A DNA stretch of 64,000 bases from positions 620,001 to 684,000 of the forward strand of contig JBAJFG010000080.1 in the NCBI GenBank assembly GCA_037903475.1. The letters run 5' to 3'. This document shows, piece after piece, positions 46,718 to 59,418 of the stretch. This stretch comes from Ancylostoma caninum. Lineage: Eukaryota; Nematoda; Chromadorea; Rhabditida; Ancylostomatidae. The notes under the pieces were generated by a model, which was not told the origin of the DNA, did no database searches, and saw nothing but the letters and a program-made list of their open reading frames with translations. Position 1 is the first letter of the stretch. Every line of letters starts with the position of its first letter. The position numbers and the translations under genes are program-made.

Positions 46718-48977
46718 ACAAATTGTGGGTGAGTGAACTTGGGTACCCGCAGCCGGCGGCGGCTGGTACTTTACTGCCAGCTTGCGCGCTCCAAGGCAGT
46801 TGCCAGCACCGCGGCTGACTTGTGCTGCGCATAGCACTAGCACCGCCCAAATCGTCGCGACTCCGTCCATTCCTCCGCGCGCGTACGCAAACATCGAAGG
46901 GGTCCGCAAAGTGCCGCAGAAGAAGTCGGCTTTCACTTAAGTTATGGGTTTTACATGGTGATCATGATAGTTAAGTGATTTTGTGTGTAGAAGCTTTTGA
47001 GGTTCTGAAAGCTAATGATTCCAGAAATCCCAGTGCGTCGATACTATTCACTTTAGGAAGAGCTGCCATGGACGTCAAAATTTCTTGAAATTTGCACAAC
47101 AATTCGAACCTATTCTGGACTTTCTGAACCCCATCTATATTATCATTTGATTATCTATAATCAAATGATAATAATCAACTCATATATTACCATGGTTATC
47201 TCGCGCGCAGTTTGCTTTTGTGTTTTGTTCGTACTGCTCGTATACTTCATGTATATGCGCATTACCCCAATTACTATATTTATTCTAATACCAGATTGCA
47301 TACATTATCAGTTCGCCGAAAAAAAAGAGTTATAGAAATGAAACCTATGTGTGACTCAGAAATTTATGTATTTGAATTCTTTTGATCCTTTCCATTGGAT
47401 TTTCCTCCAGAACTTGAGCGTTCATCATTCTTAACAACTTGTCCTTAAAGGCAGTGTATCACCTCGTTCCGTTGCTTGCAGATATCAACAGAGTATAGAC
47501 CTGCTCGTCACGCTGAGTCCAATGATGTACGATAAAACGCAAGAAATTGTAATGTAACGCATAAAACCCCGTTTTCGGAGGGCCCGAACCTGGAGTTCAC
47601 GGACCATTTGGGCGGAGCGGTCCGTGACTGTGCTGGCTGCCCGCCATGGCTGCAACGTTGGCCAACACGTCTTGACGTGTCCGATCGATAAGATCAACGG
47701 CTTCCCACATCCACTCGAAGCAACAAACTGTTCCAAATCCCATCCCGAAAAACGTTAATAAACGGCTTAGAGCCCGTTTTGTAATAAGTTATGTATACCG
47801 CTAGATTCACCGCCTCGAGAAGATTCAGAATTCGCTGAAACCCCAAGCACGAAAACGAGGTGACACACTGCCTTTAAGCGTGTGAAATATTCGAATCGAC
47901 TACTACTCCACGCCAGATGGGGTGTGAAAAATGTCTCGCAGATATGTATTGTGCCTGCAGGCGTACCTCATGGATACAATGCCATTAGATCGCCGCTCTA
48001 TAACTGCCTTGCTAATATCCATTTCATGGAGCCAAAAATAGAGTAGTCGGTTTCAAGGCGAAATACATGTGAAACGTATTGGTGGTTCGCTTGTGTGTTT
48101 CAAATTCAATTTCAATTCAATGATTTAACTCAGTTATATTCCTAAGAAAAGGTAACTACAGCAATAGTAATGAAAATAACGTCCCCTTTAGTAGGTTTAA
48201 AAAATTTAGAAATTCAGAAGCCATCGACAAACTCTAAGGTGTCGCAAGAAAGTTGACATTGGTCTGCATCAGAATCTTCCTAATTATGTTTTTGATGAAA
48301 GTCGAGAACTAGGCAGTTCAGCAACCTTTGCGGAGGCAGATTTATTTTCAGAGAAAAAAGAAACATCATTCCTCTGCGCGTCAACGCTTTCAAAATTCCA
48401 TCGTGAAAACAGTTCAAAATAGTGCTGTTCTTCAAAGTCCTTTTATTTAATCCTTTACAAATACAAGTTCTACGCCAAGTAGCTTTAGGAAAGAAATTGC
48501 ACCACTCTGTATGTACCTCAACTGTGAAAGAAGACGTGATCATTTAAAGAAGATTACGAAGGATGGCGTTACGATGGATGGGGATGAACGCTGGTTCAGA
48601 ACTGGACGGGGTAACGATGGAGATAGAACGAATAAACAATGAAAGAATGCAATGGAAAACGCGTTATTTGCTGACAAGATCCCTATTAAAGGCTATTTAC
48701 TTGTCATATCTGACCTATCACAATACTATCAGCGGTAATTTCCATTAATCACAAGAGTTTCCGCTTCACGGATCACTTAGATGCCATTCACAGTTCTCCG
48801 TCGCAACGCGAATGCCGCGCGCGGTGGTTGGTTGGCTTGCAGCGGTGGGCGTGGTTAAGAAACTACAGCGCGAGCAGGTGGTAAATTACAGTCGCTTTAG
48901 CAGCGAGCGCTCGAGCTGGCAGTAATTGACAGTCGCGGGCGGCTGCGGGTACCCAAGTTCCTCCTCCCACAAATTGT
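46718..48977. mobile_element. 2.3-kb element with ~80-bp inverted ends
   Basis: The left end 46718-46800 (ACAAATTGTGGG, then GAACTTGGGTACCCGCAGCC, then TTACTGCCAGC) is mirrored at 48895-48977. The shared core AACTTGGGTACCCGCAGCC is perfect and the match continues with gaps through the ACTGCCAGCT-GCGC block. The interior has no recognisable transposase but holds a nested family-A MITE at 47445-47877. The likely nature is a non-autonomous DNA transposon. Edges are approximate and no target duplication was established. Confidence 0.6.
47445..47877. mobile_element. MITE family A, copy 2
   Basis: The left end TTAAAGGCAGTGTATCACCT at 47445 and right end at 47877 (reverse complement TTAAAGGCAGTGTGTCACCT) are 24-bp inverted termini with one mismatch. 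The 433-bp body shares the GTTGATCTTATCGAT block (inverted, near 47690) with the copy at 13425-13839. It is nested inside the larger inverted-end element. Confidence 0.8.
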
Positions 48978-50156
48978 AAATATTTTCGTACACACATAAG
49001 CAAAACTTTTCTGCGCTACTAACCCAGTGTTTTGTCCAAAACGGCTGATTTGGTCCTTACCCCAGAATCATATCCAAGGCCAAAGCGTGGAAGGCAAACG
49101 TCACAGAATACCTGAATAATATTTGGCGCAAGTGTCGCCGAACTCTCGCGGTCATCCGGAACCGTTCTGAACTGCGTCGAGTGCCACGTCGCTCGACGAT
49201 CGTCGCGTTTCGCAACAGCATCCACGTCTCCCTCCTCCATCAGCAAGGACGTTTCAATATTGTTGGCTCATTTTATAGTAGCAGCTTTTTCCTAACGTCA
49301 TTGCTACCTCTGCGCTCTCAAATCCACGATGATACCCCAACTGTGAAGTGCAAAGGTGTCATTTAAGGAAAATTTCAATCACTCTTTTATCGATTTATCT
49401 CTATGTTTTGTTTCGCTCGACATTGTCACAAGCTTTTTGTGAACTATTCATTGTGGATTTTACCCTGGCAAGCGATAATCGTGGCGGAGCGCGGCATTTA
49501 GTGTTTTCCTTTTTCGAGTATTAGCCAGCACAGTGAGTATCAAAATTATAATATTTATCCACCGCATGCCGGTCATTATTTTGGTCGGAAGCGGAATCTG
49601 TTCCATAGAAATCTGGACTTGTGCAAAGCTCATTGTCTCGTTTCCCAGTATACTCCACGGTATTGACAAGAATTCTTCCAGGTAAAAATTTCTTGTTCGT
49701 ATCAAAACTGTGTATCCAGCTAGGTTGTAGAGTAGAATGGCATGACAGCACCTTTTTCTTTTTCGAAATTACGGAAAAAAAAACTTCACAACTTTCATTA
49801 GTGACTAGGGGGTAACTTGATGATCCACTAGTCGCAAGATGCTCACCCACTTCTTGCTAAAACTATTTATTCAACGGCAATGCTAACCATAAGCATAATA
49901 CGTAATTATACCTGGTATCGAATAGCATACGGGACTCGAAGTCAGGAATTGCGCTAGGAACAAGTAGAGATATACGGTGATGAGAGTTGTAACATAACCT
50001 CGTGCATTTCGTCATAGTAGATTTTTCTTTTCCTCAAATTAAAAAAAAGAAACTTGAACTCCGAAGCAACCGCAAGAATATGACTTCTCATCAACTTTCG
50101 TCAGTTTTCTAAATCGTTTCTAATTCCTGTATCTCCATCTACCATAGCAGGTGCAA

Positions 50157-50311
50157 GAGGCCCGGCTCGCAGATAGGAATGAAACCTATCTGGCTTGAAT
50201 TTTATTTGAGTAGTGATATACTATGTATTTCATTAATGCCTACCTATAATGTAATACCCAAACAACGATTCAAGCCAGATGGGTTTCATTCCGATCTGCG
50301 AGCCTGGCCTC
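50157..50311. mobile_element. Fold-back hairpin element
   Basis: Arms 50157-50200 (GAGGCCCGGCTCGCAGATAG onward) and 50268-50311 are 44-bp reverse complements with about 4 mismatches, around a 67-bp AT-rich loop. No coding content. Confidence 0.75.
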
Positions 50312-53300
50312 TTTTACCTCCCTTGTAACAATATCCCCCATTTTTTCTGTTGAGTTTGTATTTGTGTTTCTTTTTTAACACTGTCTTCCCGTCGTAAAAC
50401 AAAGGAAAAAGTTGCTAAAATTTATGTGTGAAACGTCATTGATTGGCCTTATTTTGGTGCATATTTCATGCGAGCAATAAACAATAGATAAAATTAAAAG
50501 GTTTCAAAAAAGCGCCCTTTTTCTTGAATATTCGGAATTTTGAATGCGTTCTTATACTTCAATGGAATAAATCAAACTTATGAGTAGTTGATCCTATATA
50601 TTGCGTTCGACTCTGGGATGTAAGTGCAATTAAGAGAAAGCAGTAATAATAATGAAATTTCTTCACTGACAGATTCAAGGTATATTCTATCTGGACATCT
50701 TTTGAATTGTGCACTCTCAGACAGACTGAAGAATCTCGCTCAAGTATAGGATAGATTCCCGGTGAACTTGCTGATTCTGATTTGCACTTGAACACCTACT
50801 AATAATAATATGTATGTAAATTGGCTTCCTGTTCCACTTTTTGCGCTTCCTCTTGAAGTTTTAGTGCAGTCTGCAGGTGAAGAATCACCAGAGTGCTCTA
50901 TTCACGGTCGTAATATAACACGATCGATCGATCGTAACACGATCAATAGATCGATTTCTTCACATCATTTTGCGACTTTCTACTCGGAATTGGCATTTTC
51001 TCAGAATTCTTCGAACAATTCTGCATTAATCCTATAGAAATTCTGTTACGATGCATTACAAGTACGATTTTCGCGATCAGCAAGGCAGGCAAAGTCGTAC
51101 CCGGCAAAGTTTGAACAACGATTTTTTTTTAGATTTGAAATAGAAGGACATAAATCAACTGGTGGGAAGGAATCTGTCAGAGCTCGCGCATGGCCATGAG
51201 ATGGAGAGGGGTAAGGAGGTCTTGGCTTTTCTCGAAGACACCTACTCACTCCCATACCTCCTTTCAATAGCTGGTCTGCTTCGTGTTCTTACTTTGCATG
51301 AGGCTCATTCCACCACGTATTGCTGTTTTAACGGGTCTTTTTTTCAATGTAAACAAATTTACAGCCGATGTGGCACTTAGTGCCTCTACAACAGCTTCCT
51401 CTGAAGGAATTCCACATCTGTCCCTACCAATGGTTTTCCATCTCGTTTCCACCCCAGATTTTCCCCGGTGGAGCATTGAAGCATGTATGAGCCGATTATA
51501 CGTATCCAGTTATCTGTTTAGTCGTGTTCCAGGCGCTTTGTCTTATTCGTTATCCAGACATTTATGTATCCGTCGGATAAGAAATATGTACGTGGGATGT
51601 GAAACCACTTTTTCAAGCAACTACGCTTGTTTCACTCAGACACACTACTTTTTATTTGCATACCGGTCTTTATTTTTGCTCTTTTATCACTTCCACTCTT
51701 GTTTCGCATTTCGTTTGGAAAGTGATGGATTATTCATCGGCTAATGCTTTTTTCCATTGAAGCTTGTGAGTATTACTAACAAAAGGTCTATTCGGGATTC
51801 TTTAAGCAGCATGCAATTGTTTGTAAAGGTGCAAATTGAAATTGAAAAAAAAAGAAGTCATCTCAGAAAAACGCTCAAGGTTTCGTCCATGAAACAGAAG
51901 TTTTAGAAGTTTTACGTGCCTATACCTGACTGTTCTGCTTGTGAATCTGTTTTTTTTTTAATTTTTCCTCACGAGATCATAACAACATCTTCACGACACC
52001 ACTGTTGTAATCATTTGCTGTTGATATCTTCAAATGATATGACGTCCGTATAAGGCGGATTCCCGGGTGTCTGATGTACATATCCGCCATGTAGGAGTTT
52101 TCGTTTTTGCGTGGTCCTATCAGTTATCCGTAACCAGTTTTGCGGTCGTTGAACGGGTTTTGGAAAACTTTATTTGCCTCATTCTTTATGCGAACCTTGT
52201 TGTTTCCCATGAATATTTCTCACTCTTAATCAGCCAGTATATCTTCTAGAATTAATTTCCAAAATTTCTAAAATAACAGGTAGCTAAGTGAAAGCCTCAC
52301 TATTCGCAATCACTGGTCGTCGCTTCTTCTCACTCCTGGAAAATTTTGGAAGTGGTACATACATTTTTTATCCCGTCCTAAATAAGAATTCTTCATTTAC
52401 ATTCGATGTTTCGATTTTTACTCTTTCTTATGACTGGAACGTGCAGAACATCTCTACTCTGATACAACTGACAATGTTTTACAACATTCCTTTATTGCGT
52501 TCTAATCCATGTTCATGTTATGGAAATGTATCTGAGCCAGAACCATTAATGCCACGCTCGAGAGGAAAAGCAAGAAGATACTCTACTCACAAGAGAATCT
52601 TCTTCTAAATAGTGTGGATTTCATGTCATGGACTCTTCAAACTTGATTTCGCTTCTTTATTGGAAAATTCTTCCAAAAAGCGGTCCTCAAACATTTCTAG
52701 GTTTTAATCATGCCTGCAACGGCGATGTAGTATGAGTCTAGCGAAGGCATTGATGAAAAATGTCCTGTGTGAGTCGGATTTCCTGAAATCCTCCTTGGGT
52801 TTATTGATAGAACCTCCACCCTAGTGAGGATTTTTGTCTTCCCAAAGGTTTTCAGGTTCAGATTTTTTTTCAAAGCGGTCACATTTTCGCACAATCCGCT
52901 TCTTTCGTTTCAGCTTCACACCTGATGAGGGAATATTTTGTGCTAATCCCTAGATTACGCTCATCCTGCTTTAAAGGCACAGTGTGCTCTAAATTCTTTG
53001 TGCTATCAAAATATAAGGCTCATCGTTTCTCATACACTCCCCATCATTACTCTGGGGGTATTGTATTGCTCTTCATAAATACTTTTCTAACCAAACAAAG
53101 TTGCTGCAATTTTCCATGGCTGGGATTGTTTTCGTTTCCGGAAGTACTTGGAACAAATCCTTGATTGATTTTGATTAGAAGACAGATGCGTGTGTCAGAC
53201 ATGCGACAAATTCACGCATCCAGTATAAATTCCCCTCGGCGAAGACAGAGGTTATGTAACGATCGATAGGCATCTTTTCCACTATCGCAATCGCTTATAC

Positions 53301-54800
53301 CTTCTGTCCATTTTCAGCTCTTATTCGAGTAGCAATGAGACGAATGGGCAGCGATCCAAAATATTGCAAAATAAAAATCGCCCACGAATCTCTTTCACTA
53401 TCGTTATCTCTTAAATGGCAGGTTCTTTCCGAATCATTTTGAATTGGTGAAGTCAGTAGTGTTTATTTCATTGAAAAACCATATACTAACCGGCCGCGCC
53501 GCTAGATATCTGGGGCGTGCTGTGAGTTCTTCAATGATTTCACGTTTCTGTCGCATACACCATGACCCTTTAGTAACTGGTTCAAAGGTTAAAAGCTGTA
53601 GTCCGCAAGGAAACGACAGTTTTCTTGTACAAATAGGTGTTAATTCGATGGATACCACGATTTAGCACCAATGCCAATCCCTGTTGAGTAGAGCACTGGT
53701 TCAGTGATAATATGAAGAGCTCATTCCTGTTAGCAGTTCGTTTACCATAGTCTCTATGCGTAAAAGAAATATGGTTCGTGCATTACTGCAACTTAGACAT
53801 CCAACCCGGAGATCAAGACCTCTCGAACATAGAATCACTGACCACTGTCGAATTTGAGCCTTTACGGTACATATTTCGTTGCAGTCCTTCCTTTTTTCAG
53901 TTTCTGCTATAAGATTATGTGTGCATGTTCCGTGTGAATATACTCGAACCAAACCTTATATTATGCATGGAAGCTACGGAAATCGTTCGTACACCGAACT
54001 GAACTTTCCATTTTGTCTCTAAAAGGGACAAGGAGTACGTGTAACTGACATCCAAAATTTGGCTACGTCCCATTGAAAATAGGATTACTCTCGATGCGTC
54101 TGAAATGCTTGTTTTCATGCTGGATTACATCAGAAAACCTGTTTCATTGCATTTTAAGAATATCTCCAGTATTACAGTTTTCATTATGTAGCGTATAGAG
54201 CCCAAATATGTGTATAGCTCGGTAGAAATATCCTCCATAAGCTTGTCGTTTAGATGGCACCTATCAACGTGTTTACTCGTACGTGACATTGTCTATACCC
54301 AGCTTCTACTCATGGCAATAAGGTTACCCACCCTTCCAACTATCGAGCGTCAGAGCTCTAGAGTCTCATCTATTTGGGCGATTCAGAGAAGAACTAATCT
54401 ATCCCTCCTCAAAGTGAACAAGATGGCAAATTTCTGCTCAAACTGTTCCCTTAAAAATCTTTCTCTTTTTGACGTTAATTTCTTTGGAGTTTTCCTCCTC
54501 ATCATTTTTCATTCAACACCACCTGGTTGATACAAAACATGCACTACTTATCAATTCATCATCCCTTTTTCCCTTTCTGCTCTCAGAATTTCTGCACAAT
54601 TATACATCCAAGTGCGCATCCACATTTACTCTTATTACAACTCCATCTGAATTCCATCCATTCGTCCACCTCTCACATAACAAGTACATGTAGTTCTTAC
54701 AGTTAGCTTTTAAACGTTTTGCTACCTGTCATTAGAATCATCTGTTGCACTCCACTACTTTTTTTCGCAACAGTCTTCCACCACGATTTCCTAATTCTAA

Positions 54801-54810
54801 ATCTTTCTAG
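54801..54810 (+). promoter_or_regulatory. Acceptor site before the first recognised exon, possible SL trans-splice site
   Basis: ATCTTTCTAG directly precedes exon 1. The first in-frame ATG follows only 20 nt later (54831), the spacing often seen for spliced-leader addition in nematodes. It could equally be the acceptor of an ordinary intron after an unseen 5' exon, since the frame is open through to 54811. Confidence 0.45.
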
Positions 54811-57800
54811 CTGATTTGCTAGTGCCTGTGATGCGGGTAAATGTGGCGCGGGTGTGGGAAGATGCGGACTATGTGAAGGTCAGAAATATGTGCGATAACA
54901 ATCAAGGATGGAACGAAGTAAGTGCCCATGTCGTTTTAGGGGAAAAATTCACGGAAGCAATGTCTTATTATGGTACATATTTCTGCCAGACACCACGCTT
55001 TTTATGCTTCTAGCGCCTTGAGCGCGCACAGTGTAGCTAGCAGGCAGCGGTCAACTGCATTCAGAGGGGGTATCCATCACGGCGGCAGTCAGAAAATGAA
55101 TCTATGCTGACCTATGCGGTTTACGATACTCATCTTCAATTATTTCTCCCAAATTTCATGTCCATTTTCCTGAGCCCGGATGCATCATTGATTACCAGTC
55201 GTAAACGTATTGAATTAACCAAATTGACCTTTAACCTGGGATACCTCAACATGGTTACCCATAGATCCTTCTTCCTAGCGTTTGTCCCGTTTCGTAGCGG
55301 GGTCCGCTTTGTTGATCCTTTGACGCCATATTGCCCTGTCGTACGCCTGGTCGGGATGGATCCTAACCAGCTTGAGGTCGGCATGCAGAGTGTCAAGCCA
55401 TCCTTGCTTTGGTCGTCCTTTCGGTCACTTTCCTGGTACTGCTAGATTGAAGCCAATCCTACAGACTTTATCGCCATCAGCACGAACGTGACCGAACCAT
55501 ATCGCAGACGCGCCTCACGCCTCCAACATGGTAACCCATAGATGACGTTGTCTATACCCAGGTGTTACCTTCGGATGTGAGATTTCTCATATTCCAATGA
55601 CGCATCCGGGCCATGAGGTTACCTAGCAAACTTTTTCGCACGAGCTCATCGATTATTATTTTCAAGGCCAGCGTGGCGTTACCTCAAGTCCGTTTTTCTC
55701 CAGGCAGATCGTCTATGTTGTTTAGCTTATGAACACTAAAATGAACAAGCTTACAATATCAGTGCTGGCAAAATCCGTGCACAAAAGCTTCCCCATGTGC
55801 TCTTAATTTTTGGAAAACCTATGGGTAGTATACTAATTTTCGGTGAGAGATCTAACATAACAGCACAGAAAGAATTTTCTACATGGGAATAACCAATAGC
55901 TAGAAAGCACAAAAGAGATATCCGCAGCAAAATTTACACCAGCGAACTTAGTCACACGAAGTCATTCAGAAATCTTGCTTTCGGTGCTATCCCACGAGCA
56001 ACATCACAAATATGGATATGGGAAATATCCTCGACAAGTATTTGAAAAAGGATTCGTATTAGCTCTCAGCAAGATTGGTATACATACTTTACTGGGCTAG
56101 CATTTCATCCTCTTCGCCTTCTTCTGAGCTTGGAAAAGCCGGGAACGGGAACACCACAGAATGAAAGTTCAGTTAGGATCTAGAACAAGGAAACGACCGA
56201 AGGGTGCCAGTACACGTAAAGCTCACCTTTTCTGCGAAGCAAATGATTGGAGGACTACATCCAGCTAGCCATGCACTGAATGAAATAAAAGGGGATCTCG
56301 TAGTTGCGCGGGTAATAGATGAAAACCCACTCAAGTCGAGGTTTTACATGATATCTTTCGTTATGGAGGATTCATTACATTGAGCCGCTAGAGCAGCCTA
56401 CAATTCAATACTAGCGATCACTATGATGAAGTAACCCTACTTCGTTAGAGTTGTCTAGTATGGAGTGTGCACGATTGATAGAAAAAAGAGGGTTGCACAC
56501 TGATTTACTACATTTACCATTTCAACATTAGGTACGTGCATTTTTGACTGCTCCCACACTAACTGAAGGCTTGTTTAGGTATACAAAAAGAAGATGATCA
56601 CCGTGTACACTCAGTCAGTCCCATGCAGTAATTATCAGATGATCAAGGTATGCCAATGCTCATTTGTTCCCATGATTAACAGTTTTGGGGAATTCTCAAG
56701 CTCCAAGAAGAGCGTTGAGATCTGAACACTTTGCTGACTCCTTGAAATTTGAATGTAAGAAGTGCTGATTCCTTCATTTTGCCAGTGCTCTTTTTGACTC
56801 ATACCTCTTTAAACGACATTTTTGTAAAGGAGCTACTGGCCTGGAGATTCATGCCATCTGAGTTCATTTTACAGCTGTAAAAATTTAAATTTGAAGTAGC
56901 TCTACCTAGGCTGTGGCAAAATTCTCCGATGTCTCACCCGGCGTCGCCTATGATGTCCTACACGATTCATCTTACCGAGCGCACTGGGATCGACATATGG
57001 CCGCGCAGTGCTTCATTGGAATGATTAACCCGAACAATGACATTGGATACTATGCATGTTCGTTTTGTTGTAAATATTTCGGTCCGAGTATACCTTAATG
57101 AGAAGACATACTATTTCAGTAACGGCAATGCCTCCAATTCGTGCACGGGACTTTGTGATGCAGCGTTCCTGGCTCGACACTGGAGATGAAAAGATGATCT
57201 GCGGTCATTCAGTTTGTCACCAGGTAGGTCTATTGCTGCCATTTTTTGAATGTACGCAAAAGCCATAGAATGGTGCGTAAATTTATCATCATTTTAGGAT
57301 TATCCCCCTATGAAAGGCTTTGTTCGTGGAACCGCCTTGCTTTCCGCATATCTTATCCGACCCTTTGACGAAGAAGGATGCCAGATCACATACATAAGCC
57401 ATTCGGACCCGAAAGGTGGGGAAATCTCTTTTTTACCTTTTTTTCTTATCTAGCCTGATTGATCTGCGTATGCCTCTTTGATATCTATGATAGATATTGC
57501 TTTAATGGTCGAGTTACTGATTCCCACCACCGGAATCGTAGAAGCTATGACTGAATAGGGGTGCGTGTGGCGCAGTGGTAACAGGCTCGCTGCGCACGCA
57601 CACGGTCGATTGTTCGATCCCGCCCGAGACCAACCAAGCCTGCCATCCCCCCCTGCCCTCCCAGGGGTCGGTAAATTGTTACCAGAGGAGCCGGGGAGGA
57701 TGAAGCACTGACTTGATGCCCCCCGCAAGTCACTATATAGGGCACATACGCATTCAACGCCTCTATGATGCCCATGAAGTCGAGTGCGTGGCGCATCCCA

Positions 57801-59418
57801 CGTGACGGGATTGATTAACGCCGACCACTTTATCCTTTATTCTTATGACTGAATAGAGAGAAGCACTTCTCTTTTGAAACGCTTCGAAGCAACTGCCTTG
57901 CGCAAGAAGAAACGATATTGTAGGGCAGCATAGTAGTCACTGAAGGGCAAGCTAGAGGGAAAAGGATGGTGTTGTACCACGGTCTACGCCTCAGATGAAC
58001 AAAAGATTACCCATAGTAAGACTATTGACGGACCCAAACCGTTCTCCTGACAATATTAACATGTTTAACCATATGTTGGGTGGCGGTCAAGACGTACGCC
58101 GCGACGCGACCGCGCAGCACGCGTACTGTTTTCAAGTTCAGGTTGTTCCTTCAAATCCGACGCTAAATGACATCGGTGGCCACCTTCTCACAGTTTGCGG
58201 GCTCCGAAAACACTCATCTGTCCCACTAAAGCGTAGAAAAGTTGTCCATATCCACGCAAAACTGTGCCCTAGAAGGCTGCAGCCGCGACGCGCACATGAA
58301 TCGACCAGTCACAGACCAATCATACCTCTTGTCACGCAGCCCAGGAAAGCACCGCTCAGTTGGAGCAGTGATTGTTGTGGAGGAAAAAGTGGAAGAACTA
58401 GAGCGCTGAATGTGAAGAGTTCTCCATTTCCGCGCTTTTTTTTGTCGTAGTCACCAGTGTCTGGGCACATAATGAAAAGGAAGTCGTGCCTGTCTCACCT
58501 CGGAAGAACAGCTTGAGTCGCAACCGCTTATTCACATTATGACATGATGTGAATAAGGGATTGCGATTCTCTTAAGCGCTGTGCAATATAAAAGTCCAAA
58601 TTCCAAGACTCGAAGCAGTTGGACAAGTAACAACAGTTTTCATGTTTAGGCGAAAACCGCAGGAGAGACGGGAGAGCAAAATGGGCGACTACGATGTACA
58701 CATACATAGTTCCCCCTAGTGAGGAGGCTAGCGCCTTATTGCTGGAAAGTAACGGAATTGAGAAAATGGAGGATCAGCAACTGCACTGCTAAGAGGTCGC
58801 CGCTCAGGTGCTGCAAGCCTAGTCATTCCTAAGAGGAAATTTCATGAAATCACTTCAACACATTCTATGTGCTCGACCGTTTGACATGCGTGGTGGGATG
58901 TGTGGGACCGCGTGCTCAACCGGTTGGTAACAAATGCACGCTTAGCGGACCCGCCTTTGCCTGGTTGTATATGCCTAACGCGCCAATGTATTAAAAGTTG
59001 TTATGCAAGTGGAACAGAATTTTCTGAGGAGTTTCTAATCTTTCAGCGTACAAAAGTATTCATTATTTATTGAATTCTCCATGCTTTTAATTCTATATTC
59101 AGGAAAGTTACCTACATGGCTAGTGAATCGCCTTACACGGGTAATCGCTCCCAAGGTCATCAAAAGATTACACAAAGCTTGTCTTGCCTATCCAGAATGG
59201 AAGCAGGAGAATCACCCAAATCTCAAACCCTGGATTTATGCTGAACAGCAGGTACTCGCGCCTGTCCGTTGTTAGTACCAGTGATACATCCAGATGAATT
59301 CCAGATGGACTTCCCTCGTGTGGATTTGTCGAAATGCCAGCCTCAGGAGTATGAACAAGAGATCATAGACGAGTCACGCACACGTCCTACCAAAGAGGAC
59401 GATGCAGACGAAGAATAG
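54811..59418 (+). CDS. STARD10: STARD10/PCTP-like START-domain lipid-transfer protein, seven exons
   Basis: Exons: 54811-54917 (ATG 54831), 56579-56647, 56910-57057, 57120-57223, 57298-57415, 59103-59251, 59305-59418 (stop TAG). All junctions are GT-AG and phase-compatible, giving about 262 residues. Markers of the START fold in order: VWEDADYVKVRNMCDNNQGW (exon 1), VYKKKMITVYTQ (2), YDVLHDSSYRAHWD and NDIGYYA (3), RARDFVMQRSW (4), YPPMKGFVRG and ITYISHSDPKG (5), LPTWLVNRLTRVIAPKVIKR and ACLAYPEWKQE (6), then an acidic tail ending PTKEDDADEE (7). The PKG-LPTW-VN...AP...KACL-YPEWK tract is characteristic of STARD10 rather than PCTP/STARD2. The family transfers phosphatidylcholine and phosphatidylethanolamine between membranes; the cytosolic location is inferred. 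Exon 3 has an alternative donor (GTAAAT at 57070) adding four residues; the shorter form fits the family length. An upstream 5' exon is possible. Confidence 0.85.
55270..55515 (-). pseudogene. RTE-type retrotransposon C-terminal fragment in intron 1
   Basis: On the minus strand the frame reads WFGHVRADGDKVCRIGF near 55490, then a GRPKQGWLDTLHADLKLV-IHPDQAYDRAIW block and NKADPATKRDKR near 55280. This is the extreme C-terminus of RTE-family polymerases. A stop interrupts it after AVPGK. Only the 3' end of the element is present, consistent with 5' truncation. It lies antisense in intron 1 (54918-56578) of the START-domain gene. Confidence 0.75.
57559..57843 (+). mobile_element. tRNA-derived SINE with 13-bp target duplication
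   Basis: The 285-bp insert lies between perfect copies of TATGACTGAATAG (57546-57558 and 57844-57856). Near its 5' end it has a box A (TGGCGCAGTGG, 57569-57579) and a box B (GTTCGATCCC, 57612-57621) at tRNA-like spacing, so RNA polymerase III could transcribe it. It ends in a T-rich tail (TTTATCCTTTATTCT). It is inserted in sense orientation in intron 5 (57416-59102) of the START-domain gene. The intact duplication suggests a fairly young insertion. Confidence 0.85.
57857..59102. other. Rest of intron 5
   Basis: A 151-codon frame at 57995-58450 lies here, with no recognised domain. A short palindrome (CTTATTCACAT ... ATGTGAATAAG) occurs near 58530-58560. No exon evidence. Confidence 0.4.

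Larger units (their letters stand above)
48978..54810. other. Anonymous sequence upstream of the START-domain gene
   Basis: No exon was recognised apart from the fold-back element at 50157-50311. A GATGCGTGTGTCAGAC block near 53186 resembles the insert in repeat B copy 2. Additional 5' exons of the downstream gene could lie here but cannot be supported. Confidence 0.4.

Noticed and set aside
51283..51744. 153-codon frame
   Set aside because: No domain recognised and the composition resembles chance translation of AT-rich DNA.
57995..58450. 151-codon frame in intron 5
   Set aside because: No domain, no splice support, and it lies inside an intron of a well-defined gene.
59252..59304. Frameshift or break at the end of the START-domain gene
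   Set aside because: A 53-bp GT-AG intron ending GAATTCCAG joins the exons in phase 0, so no lesion is needed.
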